From Acidobacteriaceae bacterium (GTDB lineage Bacteria; Acidobacteriota; Terriglobia; Terriglobales; Acidobacteriaceae), in contig WQYS01000017.1 of assembly GCA_009781125.1 (NCBI GenBank), forward strand, positions 1 to 15,131: a stretch of DNA of 15,131 nucleotides, given 5' to 3'. Position numbers and translations under genes: made by a program. Positions within the stretch are counted from its first letter, which is position 1. Each line of letters starts with the position of its first letter. Under the pieces are notes generated by a model. It was not told the origin of the DNA. It ran no database searches and saw only the letters and a list, made by a program, of their open reading frames with translations. Below are positions 7,798-14,428 of this stretch, piece by piece.

Positions 7798-8852
7798 GTA
7801 CAGGCGATTCAAATCAAGCGATCAGGATCACGGCAGAAGACCTGGCTGACGTGCAGGTCGCTGCAGCGACGCCCCAGCCGTTCAAGCCTGCCGACCCTGA
7901 AGGCCGCTCTTATGGGTCGATCACGGACGCCTCCGGAACCGATCCTGTTACGGAGTCGAGCAAAGGCAGCATTCTGCTACAGGGGTGGTTCTATCTGGGA
8001 GCTGCCGGGCTCATAGGATCGCTGGCAGGATGGGCCATCTGCGAACCTGGATTCGTGGACGGCCAGGGAGGCTTTCACTGGGGCAACTTCTTTATTGTGC
8101 CGGTCGTGGTTGCCATCATGACGCTGGGCTTCGGCATTGCGGAGAGCCTGGTGGAACGCTCGGCCCAGAAGGCGCTGATCCGCACGGCGCTGGCGCTTCC
8201 GCTGGGTGGAGTCCTCGGCTTCGTGTTCTATTGGATTGCGAATTTTGTCTTTGCCGTCGGGGTTACGATCTGTTCTCAGCTCGGAGTTACTACTTATCGC
8301 AATCCGGCGTTCTGGATCACGCGCGCGGTGGCATGGACCGTCTTTGGCGTGGCTGGCGGAGTCGTTTACGGAATCATTGGACAGTCTTTCAAGAAGGCCA
8401 AGTTCGGAGTGCTGGGTGGCATGCTGGGATCAGCTCTGGGAGGGATCCTCTTCGATCCGATCTCTATGGGAACCGGCGGAGGAGCGCCCAGCCGGGCCTT
8501 TGGGTTTGCCCTGTTCGGCGTGGCAACCGGCATCATGATGGGCATCGTCGAGAGCGCTCTGAAAGACCGCTGGTTCTACGTCACCGCCGGTCCGCTGGCG
8601 GGAAAGCAATTCATTCTCTACAAGCAGCAGACGTCGATTGGCAGCGACCAGCAGGCCGACATCTACCTGTTCAAAGATCCGTCCATACTCCCGCGCCATG
8701 CCCGGATCGAGGCCAACGGCACGCGCATGAGAATGCGCGCCCTGGGGCCTGTCTTCGTCTCCGGCACTCCGGTCTCGGACCGCGTGCTGCTGGACGGCGA
8801 TCTGGTGCAGATTGGAAGATATGCCTTCCGCTATAAGGAAAAGACCCGGTGA
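7794..8852 (+). CDS. Six-helix membrane protein with C-terminal FHA-like domain
   Basis: The 352-residue protein has a hydrophilic N-terminal tail (1-60), about six membrane helices (near 64-83, 96-117, 134-158, 178-196, 203-221, 236-255) and a C-terminal FHA-like fold (about 260-348). Positive loops (121-131 and 199-204) put both termini in the cytoplasm. FHA landmarks are visible: GPLAGKQF, TSIGSDQQADIYL, PRHARIE with His302, and VSGTPV followed by LDGDLVQIG. Residues that usually touch phosphothreonine differ: the Arg after IG is Ser284, and the Ser three before the His is Leu299. It may therefore bind an unphosphorylated partner. It is joined by a 4-base overlap to the JAMM gene (ATGA) and a 3-base overlap (GTGA context) to the RING gene. 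A scaffold role is an inference from context; no kinase gene is in the window. Confidence 0.85.
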   Translation: MSTGDSNQAIRITAEDLADVQVAAATPQPFKPADPEGRSYGSITDASGTDPVTESSKGSILLQGWFYLGAAGLIGSLAGWAICEPGFVDGQGGFHWGNFFIVPVVVAIMTLGFGIAESLVERSAQKALIRTALALPLGGVLGFVFYWIANFVFAVGVTICSQLGVTTYRNPAFWITRAVAWTVFGVAGGVVYGIIGQSFKKAKFGVLGGMLGSALGGILFDPISMGTGGGAPSRAFGFALFGVATGIMMGIVESALKDRWFYVTAGPLAGKQFILYKQQTSIGSDQQADIYLFKDPSILPRHARIEANGTRMRMRALGPVFVSGTPVSDRVLLDGDLVQIGRYAFRYKEKTR

Positions 8853-9499
8853 CGAACGCTGCCGTATGTCCGTATTGCCGCGGAGCTGTGGATGACTCCG
8901 GCTCAACGGCACTGTTCTGTCCGGCCTGCGGCACTCCGCACCATGCCGACTGTTACGAGGAGAACGGCGGGTGTTCTGTCTTCGGCTGTACTGCCGCGCC
9001 GCCATCGGAGTCAAAACTGAGCATTGAGCCACGCGACCTGCTTCAGGTGCAGCAGGACCAACAAGCCCAGCAGAGTATCGCGCCGCAGAGTCCACCGCAG
9101 CCGGTGCCTCCTCCTCCCTTTGTGACGCCTCCTCCTCCCCGGCCAGACGCTGTGCCGCCTCCGCCTCCGCCCGCGCCGCCCATGTTCAGTTCTATCGGAT
9201 ACGTCACGCCGCAGCCATTGCCATATCTGGCAGGGGTTCTTGTGCCGACTGCCGATGTCCCGGTATATGGCGGCCAGGAATTTTCTTCCAGAGACAAGAC
9301 AACCTTCCTCATCCTCGGAGCGCTTCTGGGAGCGTTCGGAGCACATAGCTTTTATGCAGGCTCAACCCGAAAGGGGGCCATTCAACTTGCGATCACTTTA
9401 CTGACTCTCGGGATTGGCGGAATCATGGTCTGGATATGGGCTATTATCGATATCTGCACAATTACAACAGACAGCAGCGGACTTCCATTTCGAACCTAG
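8849..9499 (+). CDS. RING-like zinc finger, poly-proline linker and TM2 membrane domain (candidate E3)
   Basis: The 216-residue protein starts at GTG (8849), which overlaps the FHA gene stop. Residues 7-47 form a treble-clef zinc finger of the prokaryotic RING family: C7-x2-C10, C24-x2-C27, GTPHHADC with His31/His32 and C35, then C42 and C47. A proline-rich linker (about 80-125, with runs of four to six prolines) follows. The C-terminus (about 148-202) is a TM2 domain: LGALLGAFGAHSFYAG, then a GSTRKG turn, a second helix and WAIIDI. In this operon the finger is the natural candidate for an E3 that brings E2 to membrane substrates, but it could be only a scaffold. Topology is unclear: basic residues lie both before the first helix (R148, K150) and in the turn (R174, K175). 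Confidence 0.88.
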   Translation: MTNAAVCPYCRGAVDDSGSTALFCPACGTPHHADCYEENGGCSVFGCTAAPPSESKLSIEPRDLLQVQQDQQAQQSIAPQSPPQPVPPPPFVTPPPPRPDAVPPPPPPAPPMFSSIGYVTPQPLPYLAGVLVPTADVPVYGGQEFSSRDKTTFLILGALLGAFGAHSFYAGSTRKGAIQLAITLLTLGIGGIMVWIWAIIDICTITTDSSGLPFRT

Positions 9500-9500
9500 C

Positions 9501-9504
9501 AGGA
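9501..9504 (+). promoter_or_regulatory. Shine-Dalgarno choosing the ATG of the GYF_2 gene
   Basis: AGGA lies 7 bases before ATG 9512-9514 but only 1 base before the in-frame GTG at 9506-9508, so the ATG is the better start. Confidence 0.65.
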
Positions 9505-9511
9505 TGTGTCA

Positions 9512-10174
9512 ATGAACTACCGGATTAAACGAGACGAGCAGGAGTATGGGCCTTATAGTCTGACCGAACTGCAAAGTTATGTAAAAAGCGGTCATATTGC
9601 CGCCACAGACATCGCTCAGAGCGAAGGAATGAGCGACTGGGTTCCTGTGCAGCAGATCCTTGGCGATCTTCCCATGCCTGCGATGGTGTGGGCTGGCGGA
9701 AACGGCACCGGCATGGTGTTGGAGACCGGCCAGCAGCTTGTTCCCTTGCCTCCCAATCTGCACTGGGGCTGGGTGCTTGCGCTGAATGCTCTCACTCGGG
9801 GCCTGTTCAGCGTGATCTGGGTGTTTGTGCAGGCCAACTGGACGCGCAAGCTCTCCGGTAAGAATACGTCCATCGTGCTCGCCGCGATGTACCCTGCGGG
9901 TCTGTTGTCAGGAGGTATCGCGTTCGCAGTGGGAGAAGATCAGACGCTACCGGCTGTCCAGATCATAGGCGGAGTTCTGCTGGTGGCGGGCGTGGTCTGC
10001 AATATCATGGCCGCCTTCCGCATTGGCAACGCGATGGAGACATACTACAACAGCGTCGAAAATATCGGTCTCCGGCTGAGTGGAGGCATGATCTTCTTTT
10101 TCCAGTCGATCTACCTTCAGTTCCACATCAACCGTATCACCCGCTGGAAGAGAACTGGCGAACTGTCGAGCTGA
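9512..10174 (+). CDS. GYF_2-domain multi-helix membrane protein
   Basis: The 220-residue protein begins with a GYF_2 domain (about 1-50): YGPYSLTELQSYVKSGHI and GMSDWVPVQQI are the family's characteristic sequences. It is followed by about four hydrophobic segments (near 84-107, 119-140, 148-168, 190-206) and a basic tail (NRITRWKR). GYF domains of eukaryotes bind proline-rich peptides, and two operon partners, the RING-TM2 protein and the E2, carry poly-proline tracts; an adaptor role is therefore an attractive inference. The start is placed at ATG 9512 by the AGGA upstream; an in-frame GTG two codons earlier is less likely. It sits 12 bases after the RING gene and 8 bases before the E2 gene. 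The membrane part is not assigned to a known transporter or enzyme, and its topology is ambiguous. Confidence 0.85.
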   Translation: MNYRIKRDEQEYGPYSLTELQSYVKSGHIAATDIAQSEGMSDWVPVQQILGDLPMPAMVWAGGNGTGMVLETGQQLVPLPPNLHWGWVLALNALTRGLFSVIWVFVQANWTRKLSGKNTSIVLAAMYPAGLLSGGIAFAVGEDQTLPAVQIIGGVLLVAGVVCNIMAAFRIGNAMETYYNSVENIGLRLSGGMIFFFQSIYLQFHINRITRWKRTGELSS

Positions 10175-10182
10175 CTGAACCC

Positions 10183-10806
10183 ATGGATACTTCAACCAGA
10201 ATATCTCCGCGCACGCGCAGGCTTCTCTCCGATGCCGAACGGATGCGAGACAGGTTCACCGGCTGGCCCGCAATCCAGATCAGCGGAACCGCAGGCATCC
10301 CACCCGAGATATACCGGGTGACCTACCATGTGAAGGGACTTTACGTCGGCGCGGAAGGCAGAATCCTCGAACGCTCCGTGCATACGCTCGAGATCAACCT
10401 TTCGCTCGGATACCCGCGGCGCGCTCCGCAGTGCCGCATGCTGGCTCCCGTCTTTCATCCTAACTTCGATGATTCCACCGTGTGTATTGGAGATTTCTGG
10501 GCGGCAGCAGAAGGTCTGGACGATCTCGTCATTCGCATCGGACGGATGATTGCCTATCAGGAATACAACACCCGCAGTCCGCTGAATGGACTGGCTGCGA
10601 AGTGGGCGGTGCAGAATGCTCATCTGCTGCCCATCGACAATTTGGTGCTGGCTCCGCCCATGGCTGAACCGGACGCGCAAGATGCCATCACCGCGCCAGA
10701 CGCGCCAATGAGGCAGGTTCCGCCGCCGCCGCCTTCCATGCAGACGCTTCCAGAGCAAGCGCAGGACGTTGACCCGTGGAGCGGAAAGATCGAGATCAGC
10801 TTCTGA
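10183..10806 (+). CDS. E2-like Ubl-conjugating enzyme (UBC fold) with proline-rich tail
   Basis: The 207-residue protein has a UBC core over about residues 12-145. Family hallmarks occur in the eukaryotic order: GYPRRAP (76-82, like YPxxPP), FHPNFDD (HPN at 92-94), catalytic Cys101 in TVCIGDFW, a GLDDLVIRIGRMI helix, and SPLNGLAAKW (PLN at 133-135). The HPN asparagine that helps form the oxyanion hole of eukaryotic E2s is present. The tail (about 155-207) is hydrophilic, with VPPPPPS near 179-185. It should take Ubl from the E1 cysteine and transfer it to a target, perhaps guided by the RING-like protein. This is the last gene of the operon, starting 8 bases after the GYF_2 gene without a strong Shine-Dalgarno. 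Only 21 bases separate its stop from that of the converging hydrolase gene. Confidence 0.93.
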   Translation: MDTSTRISPRTRRLLSDAERMRDRFTGWPAIQISGTAGIPPEIYRVTYHVKGLYVGAEGRILERSVHTLEINLSLGYPRRAPQCRMLAPVFHPNFDDSTVCIGDFWAAAEGLDDLVIRIGRMIAYQEYNTRSPLNGLAAKWAVQNAHLLPIDNLVLAPPMAEPDAQDAITAPDAPMRQVPPPPPSMQTLPEQAQDVDPWSGKIEISF

Positions 10807-10827
10807 AAGCCTTCCGTTCCGGGCCGG

Positions 10828-13800
10828 TCACTTGTATCCGACCTCAAGATTGGCAGCGGCGGCGATGGCATATCCTCCCTTGGCCGTGATCGCCTTCAGG
10901 CGAACGTACCGTGCTGCCGTGGGCGGCCAGTGTGCGTACTTCTCCTGTTGCGTTGGATCCCATGTGCCCTCGGCGGCGACGCTGAACTTCTCGTTATCCT
11001 GGCTCACCGCGATCTCGTACCTCAGGATCACCTGACCCCAGGTGCTGTCCTGCCGCGGCAGATAAGCCATGCCCGTAGTGTCGTAGCTCCTGCCCAGATC
11101 GAGAGTGATCGACTCGTCGAGAGCCGGAGGCGGCTCCAGAGAATACAGCGGCGGCGGACCCGGCTGCGCCATCCACGGCGTACACGTATTGCCATTGATG
11201 GCGTTATTCGCAGGAAAGCCGCTCAGATGGCTGCTCGCGCTCGCCGTCATGCTCGAGTGCGGAACTACGTGCTCGAACGGCAGCGCCGCCCGGGCCGGAG
11301 TCTCTGCCGGCACAATCGGTTTCGTGCCGCTGGCAACGGCATCTGAGGGCGCAAGCACAAGGTTGATCTTTGCCGCGCTCATCGCCTGGCCGAAGGTGGG
11401 CGTAGCGCAGGTGCGCGGGCGGTTGACCAGTCTGACGTAGCGGACGTTGGACGCATCGAACGCCGACGCGGCGCGCAGCCCGGCATCGAATCCCCACGAA
11501 CCCTGCGCAACCGGCGTGTACGTGCTGCCGTCGCTGCTGACAAGAACAAGGTAATCGTAGATCCATCCGGCGACGTCGCCGTCCTGCCGAGGCAGGTAAG
11601 TTAGACCGGCGAGATGATACGAGCCATGCAAGTCCAGAGTGATGGCCGCGGACTGATCCGTTGCCGGATTGCTTTGCCAGAAGGTGGTGTCCTTGCCATC
11701 CACGGCGGCCTGCGCCGGATAGCCTGGCCGCTCGCTGGTTGCGGTCGCGGTGATGGAATCGTCTGCAAGCAACGCTCCTGCCGAGAGACGCAGCGCGTCG
11801 CTCGCATGGCCGATCCGCGTGCCATCTGTAAATCTGGCGCTCACCCTGATCTCGCCCACCGTGCCGGCGGCTGCGCGCGATGACGTCACGGCCCAGCGCA
11901 AGGTCGCCGCAGCACCCGCCGCAAGCTCGTCCGGCACGGCGCCTATCGTGTGTGCAGACCATCCATCCGGCACGTCCATCTTCGCGGCGACGCCGGTGAC
12001 TCTGCGTTCGGTGTTATTGCGAAGCGTAGCGCTCACAGTGGCAGGCGCGATCTCGCTTGCAGCCTGCGCCGAAGACGCCACGGTCAAATCGACGGACGGA
12101 TCGGCGATCGAGGAATCCTGTGCCGGTTGCGTAGACCGGAAACGCACCATGGCTGCGCCTCTCGACAACGGAACCTTCACGGTCACGACGCTTCCCTGCC
12201 CGCTTACCGGCAGCGGCTGCCATGTGCTCTGTCCCGGCAGCAGAAGCTGCGCCTGCGATAGGTCGAGACTCATCTCCTCCAGGCCGCGCAAGGTCAGATC
12301 AGCGCTCGATGCCGTGCCGCCTTCGACGATAGGCACAACAACTCCGCCTGCGACAGAGAACACATTTGCAGCCGCAGTGCCGGTGCTCGAAGTGATCTCG
12401 ACTGCATGCGCCGCATACACCCACCGCTTGCCGATCAGCGCCCTGAACATGGGGCCATAAGCGGAGTAAAGCTGCACGATCGCGGGCGAGGTGCCGCTGC
12501 CGTTCTTGTTTCCGTTGACGGGCGAGTCGGCCATGGCGAAGACGCCCATGTACAGGCAGCGTTGAAGCACGGCTTCGAGTTCGGCTTCATACGCGCGCGG
12601 GTCGGTTCCGGGAGCGGGCGAGTAGACCCACTCGATGACCGGCCTTTGCAGCCCGAGAAAAGCGTCCAGATTCAGGGCCGTGCTGGCGGCGTCGTTTTCC
12701 GTGAACACACCGTCGAGCCCCTTATAAAGATCGACACGCGAGTTGAAGGTCGAGTTTCCCCAGACCTGTTTGCCCAGCCCGTGGACCGTCGCTTCGAGGC
12801 CGGGAGCCAGTTGCTTCCACGAGTTAATCAAGGACCGGGCAGGCCGTCCGTCATACCAGGTGACGCCGTCGTCGGCGCGCGTGTTCATGAACCGGAACTC
12901 GTCGAAGCGGTCGATGGCGATTCCGGCATAGCTCGGCAGCCGGCTGAGCAGCGCCTGCGCCTGATCGACCAGGTGCTGGTCGTAGGCCGCGTCGCCAGGG
13001 TCCATAATCACGTCGTTGGCGTAGCTGAACACCGGCTCGCCGTCTGTGCCGCGCAGAATCGCGCCGGAGAAGTCGCAGTACAGATAGTCGTTGGCGTTCC
13101 GCCAGCGCTCCGGATCATCGCATGAATACTGGCGCGGCGGCGCGGGCGACTGGATATCGCGGCCAAACTCGGAGACGATGAAGTAGGCAAGATTCGACAG
13201 ACCGGCATCGTCCCAGTAGCGCAGCACCTGACGCCAGGTCTTGAGCGACATGGTATCCGGAGTCTCGACAAACTCTTTGGAGAGGTCAGGCACCCACTCG
13301 ACTTCATCGTTCTCGACCGGAGGCATGAACTCGCTCCAGTACGGCCCGCGCAGCGACAGCTCCCAGTTCGTGCGCACATCCTCGGCGTCCAGCCGGGCGC
13401 GATGCGTCTCCGTAAACGGCCCCGGATAGGGCGAGTAGACACCGAGACCTTCAGTAGCAGGGTTGCTGACGACCGGCGTGAAGTAGCTTGCGTAGTGCGC
13501 CGTCATCCAGCCGAGCGCCGGACGCCAGTCGGCCTTCGCGGGCACCAGGTTCATGTGGAAGACGACCGGCTTGTCCGCCGTGATGCGGTTGTTACAGCGT
13601 CCGAAGGCGACATCGCCGCCCGCGGTGGTCTCGATGACAGCCTTCAGCAGAACGTCTTCGGGAGACTGCACCAGGCTCAGCGCGTGATCGGTGTCAGGCT
13701 CAAGGATGATGGCCAGCGGAACGGAGAAGGTGCTCTGCACCTTGCGTTCGTGGTGATCGTCCCAGCCGAAGCCGAAGCTGCGGTCCGCGAATGGCGCCGC

Positions 13801-14307
13801 GCTCAGCGGATTGGACCAGCCGTCCGCGCCTGCAACGCCGCTATCCGGCCATGTAGTCCAGAAGAGCCGCGCGTGAGGATCATCCCATCCCGAAAGCCTG
13901 GTCCATATGCCCTTGCTGTAGGTTCCCGCCGCGCCGCGCACGCTCAGCGTCCACGCGAGGCTGGCGTCGGCAGGGGCAAGCGCCTCCGTCAACAGAGTGG
14001 TCTGCCCGCGGCTGTCTACGCACCTGGTCTCCCATGTAGCTCCGCCATCCGGCGTGCTGCGCGCGTCTCCGTTCGGAACGCAGCGGTCGGCGCCCGCCAG
14101 AGTATCGCCCTCGCCCGCCAGCGAACGTCCGCCCATCGCCCAGCTCCGGCCATCGGCGAAGGTCAGCGACTTGATCCCTCCAGCGGAGCTTACCGTTGCC
14201 GTCAACACCGGGCTGGTCACGATGATGTCCGCAGCCGATGCGGTTGGGGCCAGGCCGAAGACGCCTCCGGCCAGAGCGAGAGCGGCGCATGCAATGGTTC
14301 GAATCAT
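10828..14307 (-). CDS. Secreted multi-domain putative glycoside hydrolase with NEW3-like and two F5/8C domains
   Basis: The 1159-residue protein has a clear signal peptide (residues 1-26, ending ASAAD). Residues 27-260 look like a beta-sandwich of the galactose-mutarotase type. About 285-635 has the look of a TIM-barrel catalytic core, with IAIDRFDEFRF (463-473) and GVFTENDA (533-540) as candidate acidic catalytic strands; I cannot assign a GH family. A NEW3-like immunoglobulin-fold domain (about 738-842) follows, then two F5/8 type C (discoidin) domains (about 845-985 and 1015-1159). The two share GLTYLPRQD and GMAYLPRQD, which suggests internal duplication. Such domains usually bind galactose-type or other glycans. 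It may work with the nearby mannosidase on a complex polysaccharide or glycoprotein, but the substrate is unknown. The ATG has only a weak ribosome-binding site. Confidence 0.85.
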   Translation of the reverse strand: MIRTIACAALALAGGVFGLAPTASAADIIVTSPVLTATVSSAGGIKSLTFADGRSWAMGGRSLAGEGDTLAGADRCVPNGDARSTPDGGATWETRCVDSRGQTTLLTEALAPADASLAWTLSVRGAAGTYSKGIWTRLSGWDDPHARLFWTTWPDSGVAGADGWSNPLSAAPFADRSFGFGWDDHHERKVQSTFSVPLAIILEPDTDHALSLVQSPEDVLLKAVIETTAGGDVAFGRCNNRITADKPVVFHMNLVPAKADWRPALGWMTAHYASYFTPVVSNPATEGLGVYSPYPGPFTETHRARLDAEDVRTNWELSLRGPYWSEFMPPVENDEVEWVPDLSKEFVETPDTMSLKTWRQVLRYWDDAGLSNLAYFIVSEFGRDIQSPAPPRQYSCDDPERWRNANDYLYCDFSGAILRGTDGEPVFSYANDVIMDPGDAAYDQHLVDQAQALLSRLPSYAGIAIDRFDEFRFMNTRADDGVTWYDGRPARSLINSWKQLAPGLEATVHGLGKQVWGNSTFNSRVDLYKGLDGVFTENDAASTALNLDAFLGLQRPVIEWVYSPAPGTDPRAYEAELEAVLQRCLYMGVFAMADSPVNGNKNGSGTSPAIVQLYSAYGPMFRALIGKRWVYAAHAVEITSSTGTAAANVFSVAGGVVVPIVEGGTASSADLTLRGLEEMSLDLSQAQLLLPGQSTWQPLPVSGQGSVVTVKVPLSRGAAMVRFRSTQPAQDSSIADPSVDLTVASSAQAASEIAPATVSATLRNNTERRVTGVAAKMDVPDGWSAHTIGAVPDELAAGAAATLRWAVTSSRAAAGTVGEIRVSARFTDGTRIGHASDALRLSAGALLADDSITATATSERPGYPAQAAVDGKDTTFWQSNPATDQSAAITLDLHGSYHLAGLTYLPRQDGDVAGWIYDYLVLVSSDGSTYTPVAQGSWGFDAGLRAASAFDASNVRYVRLVNRPRTCATPTFGQAMSAAKINLVLAPSDAVASGTKPIVPAETPARAALPFEHVVPHSSMTASASSHLSGFPANNAINGNTCTPWMAQPGPPPLYSLEPPPALDESITLDLGRSYDTTGMAYLPRQDSTWGQVILRYEIAVSQDNEKFSVAAEGTWDPTQQEKYAHWPPTAARYVRLKAITAKGGYAIAAAANLEVGYK

Positions 14308-14428
14308 GTTGTTCCAGAGGAGGTCAGATTTCAGAATTATGGTAGCACCGGCGCGGCGCGCTCTGCTGAGTACAATAAAGTGGAATGTTCACGCCACTCA
14401 AATCTGGACGAGGACGAGGAAACACCTG
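14308..14428. promoter_or_regulatory. Divergent intergenic region with weak promoter elements
   Basis: This 121-base gap separates the divergent hydrolase genes. TACAAT at 14371-14376 is a good plus-strand -10 for the Tat-exported hydrolase, and CATAAT at 14341-14336 is a minus-strand -10 for the F5/8C protein. No convincing -35 partner is present for either. A GAGG sequence at 14416-14419 may be the ribosome-binding site of the plus-strand gene. Confidence 0.35.

Noticed and set aside
7985..8836. Plus-strand frame of 283 codons inside the FHA protein gene
   Set aside because: Out-of-frame shadow; the true frame gives membrane helices and an FHA fold and is joined by overlaps to its neighbours.
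9100..9180. Short CCT/CCG-rich repeat tract
   Set aside because: It is explained by proline codons of the linker in the RING-TM2 protein and not by an independent repeat element.
9506..9511. GTG start for the GYF_2 protein
   Set aside because: It would leave a single base between AGGA and the start; the ATG six bases later has a normal 7-base spacing.
4372..10806. Assignment as a standard Bil anti-phage operon
   Set aside because: Bil operons are compact four-gene sets; the gene order, the RING-TM2, GYF_2, FHA and protease genes, and the YukD-like single-domain Ubl do not match.
10807..10827. Bidirectional terminator between the convergent E2 and F5/8C genes
   Set aside because: Only 21 bases with a short CCGG-type pairing and no T-tract; too weak to call.
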